Shown in pieces: positions 41,491-49,965 of a stretch of 64,000 nucleotides of DNA; the first letter of the stretch is position 1; each line of letters starts with the position of its first letter. The notes under the pieces are model-generated. The model did no database searches. It saw nothing but the letters and a program-made list of their open reading frames with translations, and was not told the origin of the DNA. Source of the stretch: JBFLVU01 sp037444825 (GTDB taxonomy: Bacteria; Acidobacteriota; UBA4820; DSQY01); the NCBI GenBank assembly GCA_037444825.1, contig JBBILR010000003.1, positions 69,099 through 133,098 of the forward strand. The letters are read 5' to 3'. Made by a program: the position numbers and the translations under genes.

Positions 41491-42239
41491 CCCGCCTCGA
41501 AGGCCTCGAGGTCCTGGTCGTCGATGTCGAAGTTAGCCCAGACGTTGGCCACGTCGTCGTTGTCCTCGAGGGCGTCGATGAGCTTGAGGAGCCCCCGGGC
41601 CTGGTCCCCGGTGAGGTGGACCGTGACCAGGGGAGACCAAACGGGCTTGGCGCTGGAGACGGGGATGCCGGCCTTCTGGAGGGCGTCGTTGACGGCGTTG
41701 AGGGACTCGAAGGTGGTCACCACGGTGTAGGTGTCGCCGTCGTTCTGCACGTCCTCCGCCCCGGCCTCGATGGCCGCCTCGAAGATCTTCTCCTCGCTCA
41801 AACCCTCGGCGGGGACGGTGATCTGGCCCTGCCGCTGGAAATTCCGGGAGGCGCACCCCGGAACGCCGAGGTTCCCGCCGTACTTGCTGAAGGTGTGGCG
41901 AATTTCCCCGGTGGTCCGGTTTCGGTTGTCGGTCTGGGCTTCTACCATGACGGCGACGCCCGCCGGCCCGAAGCCCTCGAAGAGCACTTCCTCGATGGCT
42001 TCCCCTGCCTCCGCCCCCGTTCCGCGGGCGATGGCCCGCTTGATGTTGTCGTTGGGCATGTTGATGGCGCGGCCGGCCTGGATGGCGGCCCTCAGGCGGG
42101 GGTTGTTGTCGGGGTCGCCCCCGCCCAGGCGGGCGGCCACGATGATTTCCTTGGCGATCTTGGTGAACATCTTCCCGCGCTTGGCGTCCTGGGCGCCCTT
42201 GCGCGCCTTGATATTGGCCCACTTGTTGTGACCGGACAT
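41487..42239 (-). CDS. yebC: YebC/PmpR-family protein
   Basis: 250 residues beginning MSGHNKWANIKARKGAQDAKRGKMF, the family hallmark, and carrying NMPNDNIKRAI and AVMVEAQTDNRNRT. Relatives act as DNA-binding regulators (PmpR) or, in newer work, as translation factors helping proline stretches (from general knowledge). It heads the yebC-ruvC-ruvA operon with an extended -10 promoter just upstream. Confidence 0.94.
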   Translation of the reverse strand: MSGHNKWANIKARKGAQDAKRGKMFTKIAKEIIVAARLGGGDPDNNPRLRAAIQAGRAINMPNDNIKRAIARGTGAEAGEAIEEVLFEGFGPAGVAVMVEAQTDNRNRTTGEIRHTFSKYGGNLGVPGCASRNFQRQGQITVPAEGLSEEKIFEAAIEAGAEDVQNDGDTYTVVTTFESLNAVNDALQKAGIPVSSAKPVWSPLVTVHLTGDQARGLLKLIDALEDNDDVANVWANFDIDDQDLEAFEAG

Positions 42240-42266
42240 GGGTCCCTCACCTCCAGAAAGGCCAAC

Positions 42267-42275
42267 ATTCTACCA
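42267..42275 (-). promoter_or_regulatory. Extended -10 promoter of yebC-ruvCA
   Basis: On the minus strand TGG-TAGAAT (42275-42267) ends 27 bases before the yebC ATG. No good -35 at the right distance; the TG extension may compensate. Confidence 0.5.
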
Positions 42276-42283
42276 CGAACCCT

Positions 42284-43477
42284 TCAGGGCCGGGGGTAGG
42301 AGAGGGCCTCCTTCAGGCGGAAAAGGTCGCTCTCCCGGGGGACCAGCCGGATGACGGTGTGGAGCGTCTCGGGGTCCACCAGCTCCTGGAAGGGGACGGC
42401 GCGGAGGGTGAACTGCTCCCCCACGCTCACCATGGAACCGAAGCGCCCCTCCCGGTAGAGCCGGTAAGCGCCGTGGCCCAGCATGGAGCCCAGGACCACG
42501 TCGTAGGAGACCGGCGGGGCGGTCCTCGTTTCGTAGCCGATCTGCTTGGGGTTGACCTTCTTCTCTCGGCCGGTCTTTTCCTTGTAGCGGGCGGAGGTCT
42601 TCTCCGCCAGGGTGCGGCAGAGTTCCGCCCGGCCGTAGTAGACGTTGCCGTGGGCGTCCACCTCCTTGGGCCGGTGGGCCTCCCCCAGTCGGTCGGCCAG
42701 GCCTTCGGCGATGCAGATGAGCCCCGCCGTTCGGCCGTCTCTTTCCCGGCGCACCATGAGGTCGGCGAAGCGTTCCGCCAGGGCGTCGGGGTCCAGGTCT
42801 CCCTCCAGGTCCTCCGCCGCCACGATGTCGCAGGCCTCGGCGGCGATTCCGGCGGCGTAGGTGATCCACCCGGCCTTTCGGCCCATGAGCTCCACCAGGA
42901 AGTAGGCGTTGGTGGAATCGGCGTCGGCCTTCAGGTTGAGCAAGGCCTTCTGGGCGGCGTCCACCGCCGTCCAGAACCCGAAGGTCCAGTCGATGCCGTG
43001 GTAGTCGTTGTCGATGGTCTTGGGGACGTGGATGGTGGGCATCCCCAGCAGGTGGAGGAAGTTGGCCGTCTTCAGCGTGTCGTCGCCGCCCATGGTGACC
43101 AGCGCTTCCACCCCGAGGCTTCTCAGGCCCTCCACGATGGCCCGCAACCGCGCGGTCTTCTCCGGGTCCTGAAGGTCGGCCTGGGTGCGGATGGGTTTGC
43201 CGGGGTTGGCCCGGGAGGAGCGGAGAAAGACGCCCCGCTGGTTCCGGATGGTGGAGACGGTGGTGTCCAGCTCCAGGTAGTCGCGGCCCTTTTCCAGCGG
43301 GGAGCCGGGGGCGTACTTCTCCAGGCGTGAAAAGCCCTCCAAGAAACCCAGCACCCGGACGCCGTGGTCCAGGAAGCCGAGGGCGGCGGCGGAGATGACG
43401 GCGTTGGCGGCGGGGGCGGGGCCCCCCGAGAAGACCAACCCCACGGTGGGACCCTTGGAAGACGCGGTCATGGACAT
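42284..43477 (-). CDS. Phosphofructokinase, PPi-type active site
   Basis: Phosphorylates fructose-6-phosphate at the key step of glycolysis. 397 residues from ATG 43477, behind AGGAGG. The phosphate-donor pocket reads MGGDDTLKTA (130-133 GGDD) and VPKTIDNDY (152-158). Asp in GGDD and Lys in PKTIDND mark pyrophosphate-dependent enzymes, whereas ATP-dependent ones have GGDG and PGTIDND. The N-terminal GGPAPAANAV and the PFK helix are as expected. The step would then be reversible and save ATP. A promoter lies directly upstream. Confidence 0.88.
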   Translation of the reverse strand: MSMTASSKGPTVGLVFSGGPAPAANAVISAAALGFLDHGVRVLGFLEGFSRLEKYAPGSPLEKGRDYLELDTTVSTIRNQRGVFLRSSRANPGKPIRTQADLQDPEKTARLRAIVEGLRSLGVEALVTMGGDDTLKTANFLHLLGMPTIHVPKTIDNDYHGIDWTFGFWTAVDAAQKALLNLKADADSTNAYFLVELMGRKAGWITYAAGIAAEACDIVAAEDLEGDLDPDALAERFADLMVRRERDGRTAGLICIAEGLADRLGEAHRPKEVDAHGNVYYGRAELCRTLAEKTSARYKEKTGREKKVNPKQIGYETRTAPPVSYDVVLGSMLGHGAYRLYREGRFGSMVSVGEQFTLRAVPFQELVDPETLHTVIRLVPRESDLFRLKEALSYPRP

Positions 43478-43524
43478 GAGTGACCTCCTCTGGATGCGGG
43501 CGGGCCGACTTTTCGGACAGTGGC

Positions 43525-43554
43525 AGTATAGCGGTTCGCATAGGGCCCCCTCAA
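43525..43554 (-). promoter_or_regulatory. Promoter of phosphofructokinase gene
   Basis: On the minus strand: TTGAGG (43554-43549), 18-base spacer, TATACT (43530-43525), 47 bases before the ATG. Confidence 0.6.
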
Positions 43555-43617
43555 GCCCCCCGGCGGGAAGAGACGGCTTTCCAAGACGTTTCCTAAAGAT
43601 CGAGAAGGAGGCGCCCC

Positions 43618-44124
43618 GTGAACGCACCGCACTTGCACCTCATCCTCAACCATTTCCCCGTCGTGGGGAGCCTCTTCGTTCTGGCGCTGGGCCTCTTCGC
43701 CTTCCGGAGTCGAAGCCCCGAACTGGTCCGGCCCTATCTCTGGGGCCAGGTGGCCCTGGGCTTCCTGGCGCTGGCGGCCTTTTTCAGCGGCACGGCCGCC
43801 GAGGAGGCGGTGGAGGACCTGCCGGGAATCTCCAAAGGCCTTCTCGAAGCCCACGAGGAGGCGGCCTACGCGGCGCTGGCCCTGCTGGTCGCCGGGGCCG
43901 CCGTGGCCCTCGCCTTGCTGTGGTTCGGCCGGAGGAGGGGAGGGGTCCACCGGGGGGCCATGGCCCTCGCCCTGCTGATCCTCGCGGCCTCCGCCGGCAC
44001 GTCGGCCTGGACGGCCAACCGGGGGGGCAAGATCCGCCATCCGGAGATCGTCCCGGCCCAAAGCCCCTCCCTTTCCCAGCCGGCGGAGGAGGGCGGAAGG
44101 AGGCGGGGGCGGGACGGCGGCTAG
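43618..44124 (+). CDS. DUF2231-like four-helix membrane protein
   Basis: 168 residues, four hydrophobic helices (about 10-30, 42-60, 80-100, 115-135) and a charged tail. It begins PHLHLILNHFPVVGSLF, matching the HxxLxHFP opening of DUF2231 membrane proteins, where the histidines may bind haem or metal. GTG 43618 behind AAGGAGG. Function unknown; related proteins are often near cytochrome genes. It converges with the next gene, overlapping by 4 bases. Confidence 0.72.
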   Translation: MNAPHLHLILNHFPVVGSLFVLALGLFAFRSRSPELVRPYLWGQVALGFLALAAFFSGTAAEEAVEDLPGISKGLLEAHEEAAYAALALLVAGAAVALALLWFGRRRGGVHRGAMALALLILAASAGTSAWTANRGGKIRHPEIVPAQSPSLSQPAEEGGRRRGRDGG

Positions 44125-44543
44125 GGGTCCTCGGGATTTCGCGGCGGGTTCCGGTCCTCCCGAGCGGCGGCTTCCCCCGCGAGGCAGGCCAGATTATCCG
44201 AAACTTCCAGCGCCTTGGGGATCATCCGGCGGAGTCGGTCTGGCGGGTAAAGGGCCTTTCGGAGATCCTGGCCCAGCACGAGCAGCGAGGAGAAGCGGCA
44301 AGGGATGCAGCCGAAGCGGCTGGCCCGGGACAGGCTTTCGGCGGCTTCGAGGAGGCTGGCCCCCTCTCCGTGGGGCAAACCGAAGGCGGAGCAGGCCGCC
44401 AGAAGAGCCTCACGGACGGCCTCGAAGGCGCGGCCGGCGGCCTCGTAGACCTCTCCCCGGGCGAGGAGGAGGCCGGCCTCCGAGCGGGCCGCTTCGGCCC
44501 TTCGGATCCGCTCGGCGCAGGTTGGGGAGGGCCCGGGAGCCAT
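44121..44543 (-). CDS. Small helical hypothetical protein, HEPN-like
   Basis: 140 residues, nearly all helical, with AERIRRAEAARSEAGLLLARGEVYEAAGRAFEAVREALLAAC. The pattern of helices resembles HEPN domains (often nucleotide- or RNA-binding) but the RxxxxxH catalytic motif is not clear. Two cysteines in RFGCIPCRFSS might bind metal. ATG 44543 lies close behind the HIT gene. I do not assign a function. Confidence 0.55.
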   Translation of the reverse strand: MAPGPSPTCAERIRRAEAARSEAGLLLARGEVYEAAGRAFEAVREALLAACSAFGLPHGEGASLLEAAESLSRASRFGCIPCRFSSLLVLGQDLRKALYPPDRLRRMIPKALEVSDNLACLAGEAAAREDRNPPRNPEDP

Positions 44544-44549
44544 TCCCCG

Positions 44550-45044
44550 TCACCCGATGCGGGGTGGAAAGGCCTTGAGAAGGCGTTGAAAGACCCCCTG
44601 CAGGTCCTCGGGGATGACCCGGAGCTCGCCGAAGAGGGTGGTGAAGTTGGTGTCGCCCGTCCAGCGGGGGACGACGTGGAAATGCAGGTGGTCCTGGATC
44701 CCCGCCCCCGCGGCTTCCCCCAGGTTGAGGCCTACGTTGAAGCCGTGGGGGTGGTACTCGCGGCGTAGCACGTCCTCGCAGCAGGCCACCGCCTCGATGG
44801 CGGCGGAGCGGGCCTTCGCCGTGAGCCCCGAGAGGGAATCCACGTGGGCCCGGGGCACCACGAGCAGGTGGCCGTTGGTGTACGGGTACTTGTTGAGGAG
44901 GATGGCGGTGGCCTCGTCCCGGTAGACCACCAGGTTGTCCAGGGAGGGCTCTTCGTGGAAGGCCCGGCAGAAGACGCACCCCCCTCGTTGCTTGTCGGGA
45001 TCGGTCACGTACTGGAGACGCCAGGGGGAGTAGATGATCTCCAT
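44550..45044 (-). CDS. HIT-family hydrolase (Ap4A phosphorylase-like)
   Basis: 164 residues of the HIT superfamily. The histidine triad is DHLHFHVVPRW (HxHxHxx), preceded by NVGLNLGEAAGAGIQ. An N-terminal CVFC pair likely binds zinc with later residues, and the opening SPWRLQYVT matches the Ap4A phosphorylase II-like group. Acts on dinucleoside polyphosphates or AMP-linked compounds. Between it and ihfB lies a strong hairpin. Confidence 0.9.
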   Translation of the reverse strand: MEIIYSPWRLQYVTDPDKQRGGCVFCRAFHEEPSLDNLVVYRDEATAILLNKYPYTNGHLLVVPRAHVDSLSGLTAKARSAAIEAVACCEDVLRREYHPHGFNVGLNLGEAAGAGIQDHLHFHVVPRWTGDTNFTTLFGELRVIPEDLQGVFQRLLKAFPPRIG

Positions 45045-45065
45045 GGCCGCCTTCCCGCGGGAAGA

Positions 45066-45090
45066 CCGGGCGGGGCGATGCCCCGCCCGG
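45066..45090 (-). terminator. Hairpin after the rpsA-ihfB pair
   Basis: Perfect 11-bp GC stem (CCGGGCGGGGC / GCCCCGCCCGG) with a 3-base loop, placed between the ihfB stop and the HIT start. No clean T-run, so probably a partial or rho-assisted terminator. Confidence 0.6.
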
Positions 45091-45114
45091 GCCTTCGGCG
45101 CGGCGTCGGTAAGG

Positions 45115-45390
45115 TCAGCGGTTCACCGCTTCCTTCAGTTCCTTCCCGGCGCGGAAGTAGGGGACCTTCTTCCGGGTGACCTGGACCTTCTCGCCGGTCT
45201 TGGGGTTCCGGGCCGTGCGGGCCTCCCGGACCTTCATGCGGAAGGAGCCGAAGCCCCGGAGCTCCACCTTCTCCCCCTTCTCCAGGGCGTCGGTCACCGC
45301 CTTGAAGATGGTGTTCACGATGATCTCCGCCGGCTTCTTGGGCAGGTTGGAGCGCTTGGCCACCAGTTCGATGAGATCGGCCTTGGTCAT
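45115..45390 (-). CDS. ihfB: HU/IHF DNA-bending protein, IhfB-like
   Basis: 91 residues: MTKADLIELVAKRSNLPKK, dimer helices, then RGFGSFRMKVREARTARNPKTGEKV with the Pro that kinks DNA and a VPYFRAGKELKE ending, closer to IhfB than HU. Three bases separate its ATG from the rpsA stop, the rpsA-ihfB order known from E. coli. It bends DNA in nucleoid packing and at sigma-54 promoters. Confidence 0.92.
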   Translation of the reverse strand: MTKADLIELVAKRSNLPKKPAEIIVNTIFKAVTDALEKGEKVELRGFGSFRMKVREARTARNPKTGEKVQVTRKKVPYFRAGKELKEAVNR

Positions 45391-45393
45391 GCC

Positions 45394-47175
45394 CTACTCC
45401 TCGTCGTTCCTCTGAAAGCCGCTGAAGTCCACCACGTCTCCCAGGCTCACCCGCCCGTCTTCGGGGGAGGGGCGGTAGGAACCCTCGTCGTCCTTGTCAC
45501 GCATCTGGCGCTCGCGGCGCTGGCCTTCCTTCAGGGAGAGGCCGATGCGCTTCTCGTGGGGCTCGAGGCGGATGATCTTGAAGGGGTATGACTGGCCCAC
45601 CTCCACGACCTCCGAGCAGGCGTTGATGTGCTTGTCGGAGAGTTCGGAGATGTGCACGAGGCCCTCCACCCCGTCCCCGAGGTCCACGAAGGCCCCGAAG
45701 TCCACGATCTTGGTCACCGTTCCCGGAACCACGTCCCCCACGTAGTGGGATTGGAAGAACTGGTCCCAGATGTCGGGCTGGAGGGCTTTGATGCTCAGGG
45801 AGAGGCGCTGGTTGACGGCGTCGATGTTGGTGATCACCGCCTCCACCTCGTCGCCCTTCTTGAGCACCTCGCTGGGGTGGCTGATCCGCTTCCAGGAGAG
45901 GTCGGAGATGTGGACGAGGCCGTCCACGCCGTCCAGGACCTCCACGAAGACGCCGAAGTCGGTGATGTTCCGGACCTTGCCCCGGACCCGGTCCCCCTCC
46001 CGGTAGGTCTCGGTGATGATGTCCCAGGGGTTGGGCTCGGCCTGCTTGAGGCCCAGGGAGATCCGCTGGGCGTCGGGGTCCACGTCCAGAACCACCACCT
46101 CCACCATGTCGCCCACGTTGAGGACGGCGGAGGGGTGTTTCACCTTCTTGGTCCAGGACATTTCGGAGACGTGGATCATGCCCTCGATCCCCGGCTCCAG
46201 CTCCACGAAGGCGCCGTAGTTGGTCAGGGAGATCACCTGGCCCCGGACCTTCATGCCGATGGGGTACTTCTCGGCCACGTTGGTCCACGGGGAGGGCTCC
46301 AGCTGCTTGAAGCCCAGCTGTAGCTTGCCGGTCTCCTCGTCGAAGTTCAGGACCAGGACGTCCACCTGATCGCCCACCTGGAAGATCTCCGAGGGGTGGT
46401 TCACGCGCTTCCAGGACATGTCGGTGACGTGAAGGAGGCCGTCGATGCCGCCGAGGTCCACGAAGGCGCCGAAGTTGGTGAGGTTCTTGATGGTTCCCCG
46501 GAGGGGGATCCCCTTCTGGATGGCCTCGAGGATCCGCTCCTTTTGCACGGAGACCTTTTCCTCCAGGTAGGCCTTCCGGGAGAGGACGATGTTCCCCCGC
46601 TTCCGGTTGACCTTGATGACCTTCATCTCCACCTCCTGGCCCTTGAGGGCGCGGAGGTTGCGGATGGGCTGGAGGTCCACCAGGGAGCCGGGGAGGAAGG
46701 CGCGGACGCCCACGTCCACGGCCAGGCCGCCCTTCACCCGGTCCAGGATGATGCCCTTGATGGGGCGGCCCTCCTTGTAGGCGCGCTCCACCTCTTCCCA
46801 GGCTTTCATCTTCTGGGCCTTGACCTTGCTCAAGACCACGTGGCCGTTCTGGTCCTCCAGGCGCTCGAGGAAGACCTCCACCTCGTCGCCGGGGGCGACG
46901 GTCATCTCCCCGAGGGCGTTGAGGAACTCCTCCCTGGGCACCACCCCCTCGCTCTTGAGGCCGACGTCCACGAGAACGTCGGTGGGCGTGATGGCCACCA
47001 CCTTCCCCCGGATGAGGTGGCGCTCGCTGTGGTCCGCCACCTGGCTCTTGAGGAGGGCTCCCATGTCCACGCGGCTCTCCTCTCCGATGTTGTCGGAGCT
47101 CAGGTCGAGCCACTCCTGGGGCACCTCGAAGGGCGCACCCGGACCCTTCGGGTCCCTTTCTTCCGTAACCGACAT
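45394..47175 (-). CDS. rpsA: 30S ribosomal protein S1
   Basis: 593 residues with six S1 (OB) RNA-binding repeats at about 55-120, 135-200, 220-290, 305-380, 390-465 and 480-550, for example GTIKNLTNFGAFVDLGGIDG and GKVRNITDFGVFVEVLDGVD. The first two are the divergent ribosome-binding ones. Helps load mRNA onto the 30S subunit. ATG lies 59 bases after a near-perfect promoter. Acidic tail (EGSYRPSPEDGR) is short. Confidence 0.96.
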   Translation of the reverse strand: MSVTEERDPKGPGAPFEVPQEWLDLSSDNIGEESRVDMGALLKSQVADHSERHLIRGKVVAITPTDVLVDVGLKSEGVVPREEFLNALGEMTVAPGDEVEVFLERLEDQNGHVVLSKVKAQKMKAWEEVERAYKEGRPIKGIILDRVKGGLAVDVGVRAFLPGSLVDLQPIRNLRALKGQEVEMKVIKVNRKRGNIVLSRKAYLEEKVSVQKERILEAIQKGIPLRGTIKNLTNFGAFVDLGGIDGLLHVTDMSWKRVNHPSEIFQVGDQVDVLVLNFDEETGKLQLGFKQLEPSPWTNVAEKYPIGMKVRGQVISLTNYGAFVELEPGIEGMIHVSEMSWTKKVKHPSAVLNVGDMVEVVVLDVDPDAQRISLGLKQAEPNPWDIITETYREGDRVRGKVRNITDFGVFVEVLDGVDGLVHISDLSWKRISHPSEVLKKGDEVEAVITNIDAVNQRLSLSIKALQPDIWDQFFQSHYVGDVVPGTVTKIVDFGAFVDLGDGVEGLVHISELSDKHINACSEVVEVGQSYPFKIIRLEPHEKRIGLSLKEGQRRERQMRDKDDEGSYRPSPEDGRVSLGDVVDFSGFQRNDEE

Positions 47176-47234
47176 GTACGTGTACCTCCCGGACTTGGAT
47201 TTGGCTTCGGACCCGAAGGCCGAAGCCTGAGGAG

Positions 47235-47263
47235 ATTCTACCGGAAAGGGCCCTCTCTGTCAA
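47235..47263 (-). promoter_or_regulatory. Sigma-70 promoter of rpsA
   Basis: On the minus strand: TTGACA (47263-47258, exact consensus), 17-base spacer, TAGAAT (47240-47235). It fits the high expression expected of S1. Confidence 0.8.
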
Positions 47264-47366
47264 CGAGATGCTATTCGATGAGGCAGGGGGGAACGGCGGG
47301 CGGGAGGGGGTTACACGCCGGCGAGCCGCTTTGAAGAGGCGAAATCGAGCCCCCCGTCCGCGGGCT

Positions 47367-47945
47367 TCAGAACTCGATGCCCTCCCGGGCGGGGACCCCG
47401 GCGTCGAAGTAGTGCTTCACCTTCCGCATTTCCGTCACCAGGTCCGCGGCCTCCAGGACCGAAGAGAGGCGCGTCCTTCCGGAAAGGACCAGCTCCGCGC
47501 GCCCCTTCTCCTTCCAGAGGGCGACGACGCCCAGCACGTCCTCCTCTTGAATGAGCCTGTACTGCTGGGCGGAGAGGATCTCGTCGAGGATCACCAGGCC
47601 GAAGTCCGGCGAAACCACCGCCTCCCGGGCCAGCGCCAGCCCCCTCCTCGCCTCCAGGCGGTCGGCCTCGGTGACGCCGAAACGAAAGGTCCCGTCCGGG
47701 CGGATGCGCTCGCAGCCGGTGGGGTCCAGCCGAAGGCCGGAGAGGCCCCGGAGGATCTTTCGTTCGGCGTAGTGCTCGTTCTTCCCGTCGAAGCCCTTGT
47801 CGAACTGGATCATCCAGACCCGTTTTCCGGCCCCCAGGGCCCGCACCGCCAGCCCGATGCAGGCGGTGGTCTTCCCCTTCCCGTCGCCGGTGTAGACGTG
47901 GAGCCGGGGGGCGACGGGGTTTTCGGCGGGGGGCCTCCTCGTCAT
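47367..47945 (-). CDS. cobO: Cob(I)alamin adenosyltransferase, CobO type
   Basis: Attaches the adenosyl group to corrinoids to form coenzyme B12. 192 residues with the P-loop VYTGDGKGKTTACIGLAVRA, the FDKG loop and LVILDEILSAQQY. BtuR/CobO family. ATG behind AAGGAAG. It supports a cobalamin-using metabolism, of interest because of the PduS-like protein in the window. Confidence 0.94.
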   Translation of the reverse strand: MTRRPPAENPVAPRLHVYTGDGKGKTTACIGLAVRALGAGKRVWMIQFDKGFDGKNEHYAERKILRGLSGLRLDPTGCERIRPDGTFRFGVTEADRLEARRGLALAREAVVSPDFGLVILDEILSAQQYRLIQEEDVLGVVALWKEKGRAELVLSGRTRLSSVLEAADLVTEMRKVKHYFDAGVPAREGIEF

Positions 47946-47958
47946 GGGACTTCCTTTC

Positions 47959-48456
47959 TCAGGAGGCGGGGGCGAACCGGGGAGGGATCCCGCTCACCAC
48001 CAGGGTGTCTCCCGTATGGACGCCGTGGCGGCGGCAAAAGCCGCCGTTGACCTCGAGAACGTGGCGGATGGGGACCTTGGGGGAGAAGTTGGGGCAGGGG
48101 TCGGCGGGGCAGGGGGGAAGCTCTTCCGAGATGTCCGCCACCCGGAAGGAGGCGTCCAGCCACAGCAGGTCCAGGGGGATCTTGCAATTTTTCATCCAGA
48201 AGGGACGCACCTCGTCGGCCTCGAAGAGGAAAAGCATCCCCCGGTCCTCGGGAAGATCCTCCACGAACATGAGGCCCCGCGCCTGGTCCAAGGGGGTGAG
48301 GGCCAGCTCCACCCGGACGGTGGTGCCGTCGGGGAAGACCACCCAGGGTGAAGGGGCCTCCGCCTGGGGGCCGGTGCCGGAGGAGGCCGGGGGGGTGGGA
48401 GAGCACCCCCCAGGGAGGAAAAGGCAAAGGGCGAGGAGGAGGGCTGATCGCTTCAC
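47959..48456 (-). CDS. DUF192 lipoprotein
   Basis: 165 residues. GTG 48456 overlaps the PgsA stop as GTGA. An N-terminal lipobox (LFLPGGC) marks a lipoprotein; the DUF192 domain follows with LTPLDQARGLMFVEDLPEDRGMLFLFE and FWMKNCKIPLDLLWLD. Function unknown; in other bacteria often secreted. It follows the second PgsA. Confidence 0.86.
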   Translation of the reverse strand: MKRSALLLALCLFLPGGCSPTPPASSGTGPQAEAPSPWVVFPDGTTVRVELALTPLDQARGLMFVEDLPEDRGMLFLFEADEVRPFWMKNCKIPLDLLWLDASFRVADISEELPPCPADPCPNFSPKVPIRHVLEVNGGFCRRHGVHTGDTLVVSGIPPRFAPAS

Positions 48457-49010
48457 GGGAGTTTCGGCGCCTCCCGGACCACCCCCCGCATCCGGAAGAG
48501 ATAGTGGAAGCCCGAATAGACGGTGAAAAACGCCACCAGCCACATGAGCGCCCGCGCGAAGGGGGCGGGGAAGCCGAAGGAGTTTTGCAGGAGCACCGCC
48601 ACGGCGTAGGCGATCTGGAAGAAGGTGGTGCATTTGCCCGGCAAGGAGGGCGGGAAGGAGCGGATGCCGAAGGAGAGGTTCAGGATCAGGGAGAGGGTCA
48701 CGATCACGACGTCCCGGGCGATGGTGAGCACGGGGACCCAGACGGGAATGGGGTAGGCGATGCCCGTCTCCGGGAGGGCCAGGGCCACGTAGGTGGCCGT
48801 CAGCATCAACTTGTCGGCCATGGGGTCCAGAAAGGCCCCCAGCTCGGACCGCTGGTCGAAGAACCTGGCGATGAAGCCGTCCAGGGCGTCGGTGAGACCC
48901 GCCCCCACAAAAAGGAAAAGCGCCGCGTGGGGGTGGCCGTAGACCACCGCCAGGATGAAGAGCGGGATCAGCGCAATCCGAAGGACCGACAGGATGTTGG
49001 GGATGGTCAT
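48453..49010 (-). CDS. CDP-alcohol phosphatidyltransferase (second PgsA-type)
   Basis: 185 residues, about five helices. The CDP-alcohol motif DALDGFIARFFDQRSELGAFLDPMADK is complete. Similar to the 17526-18122 protein but clearly separate, so it may transfer to another alcohol or work under other conditions. Coupled to the DUF192 lipoprotein gene downstream. Confidence 0.86.
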   Translation of the reverse strand: MTIPNILSVLRIALIPLFILAVVYGHPHAALFLFVGAGLTDALDGFIARFFDQRSELGAFLDPMADKLMLTATYVALALPETGIAYPIPVWVPVLTIARDVVIVTLSLILNLSFGIRSFPPSLPGKCTTFFQIAYAVAVLLQNSFGFPAPFARALMWLVAFFTVYSGFHYLFRMRGVVREAPKLP

Positions 49011-49047
49011 GCGCCCGGCCCGCTCTTCCGTGGGTGCAAAGAAACCT

Positions 49048-49932
49048 CTACTCCAGGGAGTCGCCCACCTGGGCCTGGCCCCCGCCCTCCACCACGCCGA
49101 CGGAGAGGTGCTCCCCCATGATCTTCGTCACGGTGACGGTGCCGATGCGGGACTTCTCCTGGCCCAGCACCTTTCCGGTCTCGGGGTCGGTGATGGCCTC
49201 CCCGACGCGGAAGAGCTTGAACTGCTGGCCTTCCTTGATCCCGTCGGTGCTGCCGAGGTTGATGTAGACCTTGCCCTCGGAAACCTTGGCCACTTTCCCG
49301 GTCACCAGGGCCGCGGCCCCCAGTCCCTCCTTGAGGGCTTCGGTGCTCTGGACGATCTTCTGCGCCAGGCGGTCCACCGCGGGCTGGAAAATCTTCCGGG
49401 CCTGGGACTCGTCCCAGTCGGTGCCCCCGCCGATGCCGGCGATGCGGACCTTGTGGAAAGAGGTGGTGCCCGATTCGCTGCCGGTGAAGAGGATCTCGCC
49501 GGTGGTGGTGTTCACCAGCCGGAGGCTCAGGGTCCCTTCGGCGGTGGTATTGCCGAAGTCCACGCCCACCTTGAAGAAGGCTTCCCCACCGGACTTCCGG
49601 ATGGAGAAGTCGGTGACGGCCCCCAGGACCACCAGCTGGCAGCCCAGGAGTTTCCCCACCTTCACGGCGGTCCTGTCGTCGATGGCCCCCGAGAGGGAGA
49701 GCTCCTGTTCCTGCAGGACCGACTCCAGCTCCTTCCGCTCGATGACGCGGAACTGGCCCGACTGGACCAGCTTCTCCACAAGCCAGTCCTCGATGGCGGG
49801 CCCCAGGCGCCCGTGGCCGTACTGGGATTCGTTGCGGATCTTGAGGACGGCGATCCGGGGCTTCTGGGCGAAGGCCGAGAGGGAGAGGGCGGCGCAAAAG
49901 AGGACCAGCACGAAAAGGGTGAGGCGCTTCAT
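49048..49932 (-). CDS. CsgG-family / FlgT-C-like secreted protein
   Basis: 294 residues with a signal peptide ending SAFAQ, not a lipobox. The CsgG-type domain starts KPRIAVLKIRNES and contains FRVIERKELESVLQEQELSLSG and GKLLGCQLVVLGAVTDF. The C-terminal part (VTGKVAKVSEGKVYINLGSTDGIKEGQQFKLFRVG) resembles the FlgT C-terminal domain. CsgG proteins form outer-membrane pores, but without the lipid anchor this is probably periplasmic. Last gene of the cyclase operon. Confidence 0.82.
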   Translation of the reverse strand: MKRLTLFVLVLFCAALSLSAFAQKPRIAVLKIRNESQYGHGRLGPAIEDWLVEKLVQSGQFRVIERKELESVLQEQELSLSGAIDDRTAVKVGKLLGCQLVVLGAVTDFSIRKSGGEAFFKVGVDFGNTTAEGTLSLRLVNTTTGEILFTGSESGTTSFHKVRIAGIGGGTDWDESQARKIFQPAVDRLAQKIVQSTEALKEGLGAAALVTGKVAKVSEGKVYINLGSTDGIKEGQQFKLFRVGEAITDPETGKVLGQEKSRIGTVTVTKIMGEHLSVGVVEGGGQAQVGDSLE

Positions 49933-49965
49933 GGCGTACCTCCTCGAGGTTTCAGGATACCGGCC

